NCBI GenBank assembly: GCA_947177635.1 | Contig: CAMWVQ010000005.1 | Coordinates: forward strand, 22,133-86,132 | Length of the DNA: 64,000 nucleotides | Direction: 5' to 3' | From: an uncultured Porphyromonadaceae bacterium | GTDB lineage: Bacteria > Bacteroidota > Bacteroidia > Bacteroidales > Muribaculaceae | Shown here: positions 24,268 through 32,275 of the stretch, one piece after another | Layout: the number at the start of each line of letters is the position of its first letter | Position numbering within the stretch: position 1 is the stretch's first letter | The notes under the pieces: generated by a model | What the model was told of the DNA's origin: nothing | Seen by the model: the letters and a program-made list of their open reading frames with translations, nothing else | Database searches by the model: none | Program-made: the position numbers and the translations under genes

Positions 24268-24307
24268 GGCCGGTGTGTCAACATTCATCCTTGTTGACAC
24301 ACCGGCC
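24268..24307 (-). terminator. Rho-independent terminator of the coiled-coil lipoprotein gene
   Basis: A 16-bp perfect stem (GGCCGGTGTGTCAACA with its complement) and 8-nt loop, followed on the minus strand by GTTTTTTG. Confidence 0.85.
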
Positions 24308-24353
24308 GATATCATTGGCTGCGGAGAGGCCGCAGAAAAATCAGTCAGTCTTT

Positions 24354-25235
24354 TCAGTCAGTCTTTATGATTAGGAAATTAGACTGGTTCCAGAAGCGGG
24401 TGGGGTTGGTGATCTTGAGAATCTTCATTCCGTTGGCACCGTCCACAAGCTCGTAGGAGTCTGAGGGCTGGTTTGTCATCACCTTGGCCTTCTTCGAACC
24501 GAGGTTGATGGTGCGGAGCGAACGCTTGTCTCCGGTTGTGAAATAGCTCTGGTCGAAATTCTCGGGCATTATCTTTGTCTTGCGGAGGAATCCAGACTCC
24601 ATCAGGTTGTGGGCCTTGAGCTCCTTGCCAGTACCGATGGCATAGTAGCAGAGGTTCATCTCGTTGTTGAGTTCGACAGCCCTGCGTTCAGCGTCCTGGC
24701 GGGCGGTGGACTCAACCTCCACGACTGTGGTCAGGGAGTCTTTCTGCTGGCCGAGCTGGTCTACGGAGCGGCTCAGCCCCTGAATCTGTATGTTGGCGTC
24801 GGCGAGCTGGGTGCGCAGCCCTTCGATGGTCTTTTCCTGGTCGGCAATCTGGGTTTTGAGGTTTGCAATCGCGCGCTGCAGGGTGGCGTTGTTCTGGTTG
24901 CTGGCTGCGAGCTGCTGCTCAAGCTGCTCCAGACGCTGACGGCGCTGTTCGAGGGCATTCTGAATCTGCTCCATATCCTCGCGTATCTGGCGGCGCTTGT
25001 CGGGAGTCTCAGCTCCGAGCCCGCCCGAACTGAGGATGTTCTCCATCTGTTTGATCTGGTTCATACCCTCGGTGATGTCGTTGAGAATGACAAGGAGGGA
25101 ATCCTGGTTTGCCAGGGCAACATGAAGGGAATCAGAAGTGGTCGGGCCTCCGGCCTGGTTTCCATCCTTGTTCTGACAGGCTGCCAGCATGGCGAGGGCC
25201 GCAACGGCCACGAAGCCTAATTTCATGATTTTCAT
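24354..25235 (-). CDS. Coiled-coil lipoprotein of unknown function
   Basis: 293 residues from the ATG opening a lipoprotein signal (MKIMKLGFVAVAALAMLAAC, Cys20); a second ATG three codons in is equally possible. After a Gly/Thr linker, about 130 residues are heptad-rich coiled coil (LEQRRQRLEQLEQQLAASNQ, RAIANLKTQIADQEKTIEGL). The last ~90 residues form a small beta domain (NEMNLCYYAIGTGKELKAHN, FDQSYFTTGDKRSL, SDSYELVDGANGMKILKI). It probably bridges lipid membrane and periplasm. No specific function can be assigned. It is followed by a strong terminator. Confidence 0.85.
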   Translation of the reverse strand: MKIMKLGFVAVAALAMLAACQNKDGNQAGGPTTSDSLHVALANQDSLLVILNDITEGMNQIKQMENILSSGGLGAETPDKRRQIREDMEQIQNALEQRRQRLEQLEQQLAASNQNNATLQRAIANLKTQIADQEKTIEGLRTQLADANIQIQGLSRSVDQLGQQKDSLTTVVEVESTARQDAERRAVELNNEMNLCYYAIGTGKELKAHNLMESGFLRKTKIMPENFDQSYFTTGDKRSLRTINLGSKKAKVMTNQPSDSYELVDGANGMKILKITNPTRFWNQSNFLIIKTD

Positions 25236-25290
25236 AATTGAAACAGTTAAAACGTGGTTAGATTTTCTTAATTGTAAACACTTCGGCGAC

Positions 25291-26043
25291 TTATTCGCCG
25301 GAGGGGTCGGGACGATACTTGTTGCGGTGGACTTTCCGCTCCTCGCGACTCGCACGGTTGCCCGACACTACTATAACGATTTCACCCCTCGGATTGTTCT
25401 GCGTGAAATATTCGGCGAGTTCTCCGAGGGTGGCGTTATGCGTTGAATTATGAAGTTTCGATATTTCTCTCGACACGGAAGCGTCGCGGTCTGAACCACA
25501 CACTTCGGCCAGCTCGCGCAGTGTCTTTACCAGCCGCAGCGGCGACTCATATATTATAAAGGTGCGCTCGTCGGCCGCGAGCTGGGCCAATCGGGTGGCC
25601 CTCCCCTTCTTGGGCGGCAGGAACCCCTCGAAACAGAAACGTTCGCAAGGGAGGCCGGAATTGACCAGCGCGGGGACAAATGCCGTAGGCCCCGGGAGGG
25701 TCTCCACCTCAACCCCGGCCTGGCGACACTCCCTCACAAGCATGAAGCCCGGGTCAGAGATTGCAGGAGTACCCGCATCGGAAATCAATGCCATCACCTC
25801 ACCTCCGAGCATCCGGTCGACAAGGGGCTTGACGGTCTCATGCTCGTTGAACTTGTGATGCGAGGCAAGCGGGGTCGCTATTTCAAAATGACGGGTTATG
25901 ACGGCTGAGGTGCGTGTGTCCTCGGCAAGAATCAGGTTGGCGTTCCTGAGCGTCTCCACAGCCCGGGGAGCCATGTCGCCGAGGTTTCCGACCGGAGTCG
26001 GCACCACATACAGTTTGCCTGCGCCTTTTATTTTTTCGGTCAT
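25291..26043 (-). CDS. rsmI: 16S rRNA (cytidine1402-2'-O)-methyltransferase
   Basis: 250 residues from the first ATG (MTEKIKGAGKLYVVPTPVGN); a TTG two codons upstream is less likely. Tetrapyrrole-methylase fold signatures: LYVVPTPVGNLGDMAPRAVE, LILAEDTRTSAVI, VMALISDAGTPAISDPGF and LPGPTAFVPALVNSGLPCER. RsmI 2'-O-methylates C1402 in the ribosomal P site using SAM. It follows the acidic protein gene by 12 bp, so the two are likely in one transcript. Confidence 0.96.
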   Translation of the reverse strand: MTEKIKGAGKLYVVPTPVGNLGDMAPRAVETLRNANLILAEDTRTSAVITRHFEIATPLASHHKFNEHETVKPLVDRMLGGEVMALISDAGTPAISDPGFMLVRECRQAGVEVETLPGPTAFVPALVNSGLPCERFCFEGFLPPKKGRATRLAQLAADERTFIIYESPLRLVKTLRELAEVCGSDRDASVSREISKLHNSTHNATLGELAEYFTQNNPRGEIVIVVSGNRASREERKVHRNKYRPDPSGE

Positions 26044-26055
26044 ATTCAACTGTTG

Positions 26056-26958
26056 TTACAAGAATGAGGAAAGAGACTGATAAAACTCCTTGCCGGGAGA
26101 CTCGTCGAGATTCAGGGCAAGACGCTCCACGAGGTACTCCCGGAGGGCCTGGCGGTCGGGGAGCATCGATATCCTTACCAACGCCTCCATCATCTGCTGA
26201 CGCGAGCCGCCGAAAATCTCCCGGCGGTAATAGAAAGCGTCATTGATGGAGAAAGCCCTGTAGAGGTCGGCCGGCGTGATATTCCTGTTGTCGGATTTCT
26301 GTTCGACAGGCTGTTCGACAGGCTCTTCGGCAGGCTGTTCAACCACTTCCGGCTGCTGCTCCCCCCTGTCGGGACTCTCCTCTGTCGCAGCATCGCTATT
26401 CTCCGACGGGGCGGCGACAGTTTCAGAGGATGAGACAACCACAGGCTCCACATCACCCTCCGGCTCAGTGTCAGGTTCAGGTTCAATCACCACATCTGCT
26501 GTTTCCTCAACCTCCTCTTCCCGGGGGCAGTCTTCAATATCCGCATTTGCGTCTGTCTCCTCCTCAAATTCTGCACTCTCAGCTTCCGCGTCAGCATCAT
26601 CGGTCGCGTCATCAGCAGCGTCGGATGACGCCACCTCTTCGGCGACCGGCTCCTCATTCCCCTCCGCTTCACGTTTCTCCGCTTCGGGAATGATGTCTTC
26701 GGCCGCCGGAATCTCCTCCTGGGCCTCTTCCGCCGGGGTCTCAACCTCCGTTTCAGGCAGTTCGGAAACCATCTCTTCCGGGGCCGGAGATTCCTCTTCC
26801 ACTGAAGGTTCATCTACGGTCGCGGCCAGTTCGGCCAATGAGATTATCTTGAGTTTCAGGCCGTCAGGCAACGTGTCGCGCTCCGCGTCCTTTATCAGGA
26901 GCAGCTCTTCGGCTATGTCAGCCGTCAGCCCGAGCATACGGTCTATTACTGGATTCAT
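26056..26958 (-). CDS. Acidic, largely disordered protein of unknown function
   Basis: 300 residues from the ATG opening MNPVIDRMLGLTADIAEELL. Residues ~1-50 form a helical domain, residues ~55-215 are Glu/Ala/Asp/Val/Pro-rich and probably disordered, and the last ~75 are a helical domain (ITPADLYRAFSINDAFYYRR, EALVRISMLPDRQALREYLV). The end domain looks folded and conserved, with the linker acting as spacer. No enzyme motif or signal peptide is present, so it is cytoplasmic. It lies between dacB (25 bp) and rsmI. Confidence 0.8.
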   Translation of the reverse strand: MNPVIDRMLGLTADIAEELLLIKDAERDTLPDGLKLKIISLAELAATVDEPSVEEESPAPEEMVSELPETEVETPAEEAQEEIPAAEDIIPEAEKREAEGNEEPVAEEVASSDAADDATDDADAEAESAEFEEETDANADIEDCPREEEVEETADVVIEPEPDTEPEGDVEPVVVSSSETVAAPSENSDAATEESPDRGEQQPEVVEQPAEEPVEQPVEQKSDNRNITPADLYRAFSINDAFYYRREIFGGSRQQMMEALVRISMLPDRQALREYLVERLALNLDESPGKEFYQSLSSFL

Positions 26959-26983
26959 CTTGATGTGGTTTAATGTTGGAGAA

Positions 26984-28219
26984 TCAGAATTGCTGTTTGA
27001 GGAAGCGGGCGATGGCATCGCGCACCTCGGCCCTCTTGCAGAAGAAGTCATTGACGAGAATCACCACGGCGTGGGTCGGCTTGCCTTCGCTGTCGAGCTT
27101 GTATCCCGCATAGCAATGCACTCCGTTCATACTGCCGCTTTTGAGGGCGAGCCGTCCCTGTAGGGGAGTGCCTTTGAGAAGCGTCTTCACCGTGCCCTCC
27201 TCCCCTACAAGGGGGAAAAGGGAGACATACGACACAGCCCCGCCCCGACGCCCGGCCATCTTCTCAAGCAGGTCGGCCATGAAACGGGCGGTAACCCGGT
27301 TGTTGCGCGAAAGACCCGAGCCGTCGTGGATGTCGGTGATGTCGAAATCTACGCCTCGCGAGGAAAGCAGACGCCGTTCGCGGGCAATCGCCGCCGAACG
27401 GGGTTGTCCGGGAGCCAGTAATCTCAACATCCCTTCGGCGAAAAGGTTGTCGGAACGGCTCATAAGGTTGTCGAGAATCTCTCCGCCACGCGGCGAACGG
27501 TGAACCAGAATCTCCGCCAGCGGCTCGCCGGAGGTGTCGACGGTCTGCCAGCAGACGGTCACCCCCTCCGTGGCAAGCCGGTTCTCAAGGGCCTCGCCGA
27601 ACGACTCCGACGGGCTTTCCATCGCCTTGTCGCCGACGCGGTTGTCTCGGTAGTTGAGGGCATACAGCCCGGCACCATATTCATACCTGAGGTCTGACAG
27701 CTCCCAACGGTCGCAGGGGCCATCGTCGGGGAACGATGAGGTATCGACCTGTATCTCCCCCTCGACAACGCGTATCCCGGCATTTTTCACAGCCCTGACT
27801 ATCTCGTTGACGAAAGATGGATTCGATGGGAACTGCGCGCTCTCTATCGTGGGGTCGCCGTTGCCGGCAATCACAAGGTCACCCAGCAGGGTGCCGTCCT
27901 CGATTCTGCCCCGGGTGTAGACGCGGGTCTCGAAACGGGCGGTGTCGAGACCGGCCTCGATGGCGGCGGCCGCCGTCAGGCATTTCATCGTGCTGGCGGG
28001 CAGCATCGCTTTGTAGGGGTTCTGACTGACCACATCCTCGCCGGTTGCAAGGTCGCGCACCACCACCGCCACAGAGGAAGCCCTGTCACGGGAAAAGGGG
28101 ATGACAGACCCGGCATCAGCCCGGAACACCCCGGCCAGCATTACAGCAACCACAAGAGCCAGCCCCGGCCAGAAGCGGCATTTCACCTGATATGATATGT
28201 TGTTGTTTTTTATCTCCAT
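26984..28219 (-). CDS. dacB: D-alanyl-D-alanine carboxypeptidase/endopeptidase (PBP4, S13)
   Basis: 411 residues with an N-terminal hydrophobic signal (FWPGLALVVAVMLAGVFRAD). The three penicillin-binding motifs are present: SxxK in LPASTMKC (Ser76, Lys79), SxN in MSRSDNLFAEGM and KSG in LALKSGSMNGVH. It trims or cleaves peptidoglycan peptides in the periplasm. It is somewhat shorter than E. coli PBP4, mainly in the inserted domains. It is first in a run with the acidic protein and rsmI, and divergent from the TetR gene. Confidence 0.93.
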   Translation of the reverse strand: MEIKNNNISYQVKCRFWPGLALVVAVMLAGVFRADAGSVIPFSRDRASSVAVVVRDLATGEDVVSQNPYKAMLPASTMKCLTAAAAIEAGLDTARFETRVYTRGRIEDGTLLGDLVIAGNGDPTIESAQFPSNPSFVNEIVRAVKNAGIRVVEGEIQVDTSSFPDDGPCDRWELSDLRYEYGAGLYALNYRDNRVGDKAMESPSESFGEALENRLATEGVTVCWQTVDTSGEPLAEILVHRSPRGGEILDNLMSRSDNLFAEGMLRLLAPGQPRSAAIARERRLLSSRGVDFDITDIHDGSGLSRNNRVTARFMADLLEKMAGRRGGAVSYVSLFPLVGEEGTVKTLLKGTPLQGRLALKSGSMNGVHCYAGYKLDSEGKPTHAVVILVNDFFCKRAEVRDAIARFLKQQF

Positions 28220-28341
28220 TTCAGCCTACGAATTTACTAAACAATCCATCTTTAAACAAACTTTTAAGGGCAAAACAGTGTCAACTCAACCAAAATCGGC
28301 GTTTTTTCCCGAGGGTTTTCCGTTTTATCCCATTTTTTTCG

Positions 28342-28349
28342 TAACTTCG
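28342..28349 (+). promoter_or_regulatory. Probable promoter of the TetR-fabG unit
   Basis: TAACTTCG after a T-run differs from TAnnTTTG by one base. It lies about 80 nt before the likely start codon in the 211-bp divergent region with dacB. Confidence 0.4.
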
Positions 28350-28430
28350 CAGATTGAATCGGCCTCTCTTCACCCCGACCTCTCTCCGCTCATCATCAAC
28401 CCTCACCGGCCGTCACGGCTACAAAAAAGC

Positions 28431-29042
28431 ATGGCACTCAAAACCCGCGACAAACTTATAGAAGTTGCCCGTCAGCTCTTCGCCCACAAGGGGGTGGAAA
28501 ACACCACCATGCTCGACATCGCCAACGCCTCGGAGAAGGGACGCCGCACAATCTACACTTACTTCAAGAACAAGCGCGAGATTCACCAGGCCGTGATAGA
28601 GCGGGAAAGCGAACAGATTGTCAGCCGTGAACGTCAGATACTCGAATCAGACGAGAGCTGTTCGCGCAAATTGCGCCAGTTCATGGAGGCGAGGTTCCAG
28701 ATTCTGATATGTCCGACCGGACGGCGCGAACGCCAGGACACAGTCCCCCTGCTCATGCGCCTTGATGTCACCCGCGCCGAAAAGACGCGCCGCCTGGCCG
28801 CCCGCAAGGAAATCGAAATACTGAAAGAGATTCTCGACGAGGGGAAACGCAGCGGGGAATTCTCCGCCACCCAGGCCGACCGCGCCCTGTCGATGATAAT
28901 AACATTGATGAAAGGGGCTGACGCTCCGGGTCTGGCGCTCAACCTTGACGACGCGCATACCGACCTCGAGCAGGCGCGCCGCGACATCATCGACTTCGTA
29001 ATCGCCGGCATCGCCCCACGCGTCACCACCACGCCCGACTGA
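28431..29042 (+). CDS. TetR/AcrR family transcriptional regulator
   Basis: 203 residues from the ATG of MALKTRDKLIEVARQLFAHK; the open frame upstream is rejected because the promoter box and HTH fit this start. The N-terminal HTH is classical (GVENTTMLDIANASEKGRRT, IYTYFKNKREIHQAVI). The C-terminal ligand domain has no recognisable ligand signature. It precedes fabG by 45 bp in the same direction, so it may regulate fatty-acid synthesis or respond to acyl compounds, an inference from position. Confidence 0.92.
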   Translation: MALKTRDKLIEVARQLFAHKGVENTTMLDIANASEKGRRTIYTYFKNKREIHQAVIERESEQIVSRERQILESDESCSRKLRQFMEARFQILICPTGRRERQDTVPLLMRLDVTRAEKTRRLAARKEIEILKEILDEGKRSGEFSATQADRALSMIITLMKGADAPGLALNLDDAHTDLEQARRDIIDFVIAGIAPRVTTTPD

Positions 29043-29087
29043 CACCGACACTGAAACTCAAACGATAAACTTTCATATATCACCATC

Positions 29088-29834
29088 ATGAAATTACTCG
29101 AAGGAAAAACCGCGCTCATCACCGGCGCCGCCCGCGGAATCGGAAAGGAAATCGCGATCCGCTTTGCCAAAGAAGGTGCAAACATCGCCTTCACCGACCT
29201 CGTCATCGATGAGAACGGAAAGAAAACCGAGGAGGAAATCGCCGCCCTCGGTGTAAAAGTAAAGGGCTACGCCTCCAACGCCGCCGACTTCGCCCAGACC
29301 GAAGAGGTGGTAAAGGAAGTCCACAAGGATTTCGGCTCGATTGACATCCTGGTCAACAACGCCGGTATCACCAAAGACGGACTCATGATGCGCATGACCG
29401 AGGCCCAGTGGGACGCTGTCATCGCCGTCAACCTCAAGAGCGCATTCAACTTCATCCACGCAGTGCTGCCCATCATGCTCCGCCAGCGCAGCGGCTCCAT
29501 CATCAACATGGCATCTGTTGTCGGCGTACACGGCAACGCAGGCCAGAGCAACTACGCCGCCTCCAAGGCCGGCCTCATCGCCCTCGCCAAGAGTATCGCC
29601 CAGGAAGTCGGTTCACGCGGCATCCGCGCCAACGCCATCGCCCCCGGCTTCATCGAGACAGCCATGACCGCCGCCCTCCCCGACGAGGTGCGCAAGGAGT
29701 GGGCGATGAAGATACCCCTGCGTCGCGCAGGCAAGGTCGACGACATCGCCGACGTGGCAACCTTCCTCGCCTCCGACATGTCATCCTACGTCACCGGCCA
29801 GGTAATCCAGGTTGACGGCGGTATGAACATGTAA
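29088..29834 (+). CDS. fabG: 3-oxoacyl-ACP reductase
   Basis: 248 residues. Short-chain dehydrogenase with NADP-binding TGAARGIGKEIAIRF, NNAG in DILVNNAGITKDGLMMRM, catalytic Ser in NMASVVGVHGNAGQ and YxxxK in SNYAASKAGLIALAKSIAQE. The GITKDGLMMRM stretch and the VTGQVIQVDGGMNM end are typical of true FabG. It reduces beta-ketoacyl-ACP in fatty-acid elongation. It lies downstream of the TetR regulator and is followed by a strong terminator. Confidence 0.95.
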   Translation: MKLLEGKTALITGAARGIGKEIAIRFAKEGANIAFTDLVIDENGKKTEEEIAALGVKVKGYASNAADFAQTEEVVKEVHKDFGSIDILVNNAGITKDGLMMRMTEAQWDAVIAVNLKSAFNFIHAVLPIMLRQRSGSIINMASVVGVHGNAGQSNYAASKAGLIALAKSIAQEVGSRGIRANAIAPGFIETAMTAALPDEVRKEWAMKIPLRRAGKVDDIADVATFLASDMSSYVTGQVIQVDGGMNM

Positions 29835-29864
29835 TCCATACACCCGTAAAGAACCAACTACTTA

Positions 29865-29907
29865 AAAATCAGAGAGACAGCTTCCACAGAAACTGCCTCT
29901 CTGATTT
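29865..29907 (+). terminator. Rho-independent terminator after fabG
   Basis: Arms AAAATCAGAGAGACAG and CTGCCTCTCTGATTTT pair with one mismatch around a 12-nt loop; the T-run continues for several bases. Confidence 0.9.
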
Positions 29908-30023
29908 TTTTTGAAAAAAAATGGCCGGGGATGTCACCTTCGGGAGCCACAGTGTGTCTATATTACGAGATGTCTCGAAAACAACATTAGACAACAATAA
30001 CAACACTTAACTTAAATAGAATC

Positions 30024-30440
30024 ATGGAAGGTATAATAGCAACCTCAATTCCCATCTTCATCTGTGTCGTGCTTCCCGCCCTCATCGTATGGATTGTTTT
30101 CCGCGCGAGCATGAACAACGACAACAAACGCGCCGAAGTGCTGATCAAGGCAATCGAGTCAAACAACGGCATAGATGCCGACAGGCTCGCCGACGCCCTC
30201 GCCAAGCCCCGCAAGACAGCCCGCGAGATTCTCAACCTCCGCCTGCTCCGCGGATGCATCTTCTCGTTTATCGGTCTCGGATTCTTCGCCACTGCCCTAT
30301 TCGCCAACAGCGAAGGGCTCCACTCCGACAACGTCACCATCCCGATGCTTGCAGGCAGCGTGTCATTGGCAATCGGTGTCAGCTACCTCATCGTCTACTT
30401 CGTCACACGCAAGCAGGCAGGCGCCTCCTCTGAAAAATAA
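30024..30440 (+). CDS. DUF6249-like membrane protein
   Basis: 138 residues with an N-terminal membrane helix (ATSIPIFICVVLPALIVWIV), a cytoplasmic helical stretch, and two further helices (FSFIGLGFFATALFA and MLAGSVSLAIGVSYLIVYFV). This matches the small DUF6249 family common next to ECF sigma genes in Bacteroidetes. It is 2 bp from the sigma factor gene, so it is cotranscribed and may help sense or gate that sigma factor; the role is inferred. Confidence 0.82.
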   Translation: MEGIIATSIPIFICVVLPALIVWIVFRASMNNDNKRAEVLIKAIESNNGIDADRLADALAKPRKTAREILNLRLLRGCIFSFIGLGFFATALFANSEGLHSDNVTIPMLAGSVSLAIGVSYLIVYFVTRKQAGASSEK

Positions 30441-30442
30441 CA

Positions 30443-30925
30443 ATGGACCGCGAGCAATTCATATCCCATGTGAAGGGTTCACAGAAAGCACTCCGGCGCT
30501 TTCTGGTGGCCCTTTGCTGCGGTGACGCCGCGCTCGCCGACGACATCGCCCAGGAAGCCCTGATAAAAGCCTACCTCTCGTGTGACGGATTCAAAAAAAC
30601 CGACAAGTTCAATGCCTGGATATACCGCATCGCCTACAACACCTTCCTGAACCACAAACGGTCTCAGCGGTTCACCACCGGCTACGAAGAGGCCACGGCC
30701 ATTTCCGGGAGCGACAACGCCGACTCCTCATTCAGGTACCAGGCGCTGTACGCGGCCCTCAACCGGCTCCCAGGGAAAGAGCGCACCTCTGTCCTGCTCC
30801 ATTACATGGAAGGATACTCCATCAAGGAGATAGCCGCCATCACGGAGTCATCAGAGGACGCGGTAAAGCAACACCTCTCGCGGGGACGCACGCATCTGCG
30901 CGGCCTGCTGGTCTCACCCTACTAA
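30443..30925 (+). CDS. ECF-type RNA polymerase sigma factor
   Basis: 160 residues. Region 2 is visible as GDAALADDIAQEALIKAYLS and FNAWIYRIAYNTFLNHKRSQ, and region 4 as LLHYMEGYSIKEIAAITESS followed by EDAVKQHLSRGRTHLRGLL. It directs polymerase to a small regulon. It is the middle of a three-gene unit with DUF6249 and a short membrane protein, probably its regulators. Confidence 0.93.
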   Translation: MDREQFISHVKGSQKALRRFLVALCCGDAALADDIAQEALIKAYLSCDGFKKTDKFNAWIYRIAYNTFLNHKRSQRFTTGYEEATAISGSDNADSSFRYQALYAALNRLPGKERTSVLLHYMEGYSIKEIAAITESSEDAVKQHLSRGRTHLRGLLVSPY

Positions 30926-30939
30926 CAACTGCTTCAACT

Positions 30940-31332
30940 ATGGAAGAGGACAAGCTCAAAGATATTTTCAAGGATTTCAATCCCGACCTGTCGTCAGACA
31001 ACGATTTCATGTCGCGGCTCGAAAGGAGCATGGACGCTGTCGAGATTGTAAAACGCCAAAACGCCGAAATCCACCGCCGCAGCAAACGCGCGATTGCAAT
31101 TGCCGCCCTTGCCGGATTCGTGGCGGGAGTCGTGATGACCATCCTGCAGCCTCACATCTGCAAATGGCTGGGTGACATCGACCTCACAATCTCCATTCCG
31201 TCCGTCACGACCGTGGCCATCGACCCGGCGCTTGTCGGATGGATCGCGGCCGCCGCGATATCGACAATCATCGCCTACAACACTTACGAAATCGCTTCCT
31301 TACGGCTATCCGCCCGACAGCAACCTGCCTGA
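30940..31332 (+). CDS. Small membrane protein, candidate anti-sigma partner
   Basis: 130 residues. A cytoplasmic N-terminal part (EDKLKDIFKDFNPDLSSDND, FMSRLERSMDAVEIVKRQNA) precedes two hydrophobic segments (AIAIAALAGFVAGVVMTIL and LVGWIAAAAISTIIAYNTY). The layout, short cytoplasmic helices followed by membrane anchors and placement 14 bp after an ECF sigma gene, suggests an anti-sigma-like role, but there is no zinc-binding anti-sigma signature. Confidence 0.75.
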   Translation: MEEDKLKDIFKDFNPDLSSDNDFMSRLERSMDAVEIVKRQNAEIHRRSKRAIAIAALAGFVAGVVMTILQPHICKWLGDIDLTISIPSVTTVAIDPALVGWIAAAAISTIIAYNTYEIASLRLSARQQPA

Positions 31333-31349
31333 TTGCAGCCCTGTATACA

Positions 31350-31404
31350 AATCGCTTCGCGATGCCTGTCGGGATGATATGCCGGCAGACACCGCGAAGC
31401 GATT
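31350..31404. terminator. Two-part hairpin between convergent genes
   Basis: Outer arms AATCGCTTCGCG and CGCGAAGCGATT pair perfectly over 12 bp; inner arms CTGTCGG and CCGGCAG add 7 bp with one G-U pair. There is no clear U-run. It lies between the sigma unit and the TM2 gene and could terminate either. Confidence 0.5.
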
Positions 31405-31450
31405 ATCGTTTATCGACAGAAGCCGTGACATTTCACGGCCTGGCGAGACG

Positions 31451-31939
31451 TCAGAAGAATGGGAAGAATGAGTTGGAGGCGACGAACTTGCGGTCGAATT
31501 CCTCATTTGTCATATTCCAGAACGCGAGGATACCCTGAATCACAGGGAGGATTGCCCACGCGCCGCAGGTAATGCAGACCAGGATGATTGTCAGAATTCC
31601 CGCTCCCACCTTGTTGATGTAAAAATAGTGAAGGCCGATAGAGCCGAGCATCAGCGCGAAAATCGCGTACACGCCGCGACACTTACCTTCCGGGCCGCAG
31701 TTGAAGGCGTTGTTGGATGTCGTCTCCACATAAGGCCTCGCGGGCTGCTGGTAGTGAGGCTGCTGGTAGCCCTGCTGATACCCCTGGTTGTATCCCTGCT
31801 GGTAGCCTTGCTGCTGATACCCCTGCTGCTGGTATCCTTGGTTGTAACCTTGGTTATAGGTCTGCTGACCATAGCCCTGCTGTTGCTGATAGCCCTGACC
31901 GGGTTGCTGGCCGGGCTGGTAAGGTTGATTTGGATTCAT
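31451..31939 (-). CDS. TM2 domain protein with a Gln/Gly/Tyr repeat tail
   Basis: 162 residues. The first ~70 are low-complexity, built from NQGY, QQGY and QQQGY units (NQGYNQGYQQQGYQQQGYQQ). The rest is a TM2 domain: CRGVYAIFALMLGSIGLHYF, a charged turn YINKVGAG, then ILTIILVCITCGAWAILPVI. TM2 proteins are small two-helix membrane proteins of unclear role. The repeat tail is cytoplasmic or extracytoplasmic depending on topology and may phase-separate or bind walls; that is speculation. The promoter is at 31969-31976. Confidence 0.9.
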   Translation of the reverse strand: MNPNQPYQPGQQPGQGYQQQQGYGQQTYNQGYNQGYQQQGYQQQGYQQGYNQGYQQGYQQPHYQQPARPYVETTSNNAFNCGPEGKCRGVYAIFALMLGSIGLHYFYINKVGAGILTIILVCITCGAWAILPVIQGILAFWNMTNEEFDRKFVASNSFFPFF

Positions 31940-31968
31940 AGTAAATGTTTCTTTTTACTCTTTGACTG

Positions 31969-31976
31969 CAAAAATA
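31969..31976 (-). promoter_or_regulatory. Promoter -7 box of the TM2 gene
   Basis: TATTTTTG on the minus strand, 29 nt before the start codon, matches TAnnTTTG. No clean -33 TTTG was found. Confidence 0.5.
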
Positions 31977-32014
31977 GAATATTGGTTGCAATCCGCCAAA
32001 AAAACACAATAAAA

Positions 32015-32038
32015 AAAGACATCCGATTGGATGTCTTT
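32015..32038 (-). terminator. Terminator after tRNA-His
   Basis: Arms AAAGACATCC and GGATGTCTTT form a 10-bp stem with loop GATT (AATC on the minus strand). On the minus strand a T-run follows directly. Confidence 0.85.
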
Positions 32039-32078
32039 CTGTTTTGGCGGCTATTTTCAGGAATCCTGACAGCCTTCA

Positions 32079-32154
<76 letters not shown>

Positions 32155-32205
32155 ATTTTCAATCTTCAGGGAAACCGCCGAAGAGGTTTGTTCCTTAAGA
32201 CGGTG

Positions 32206-32213
32206 CAAAGGTA
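32206..32213 (-). promoter_or_regulatory. Promoter -7 box for tRNA-His
   Basis: TACCTTTG on the minus strand, about 50 nt upstream of the tRNA 5' end, matches TAnnTTTG. Confidence 0.5.
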
Positions 32214-32275
32214 CAACAATTTTTTGATTCCGCAAGCGTTCGGGCCATATTTTTTACATCGGCGGGGATTTTTCT

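Noticed and set aside
26276..27163. Ser-rich 295-codon frame on the plus strand
   Set aside because: Mirror of the Glu/Ala-rich acidic protein and the end of dacB; the Ser/Ala composition is what the complement of Glu/Ala codons gives.
31717..31941. Repetitive DNA considered as a possible CRISPR or tandem repeat array
   Set aside because: The repeats are in frame and encode the QGY tail of the TM2 protein; there are no spacers.
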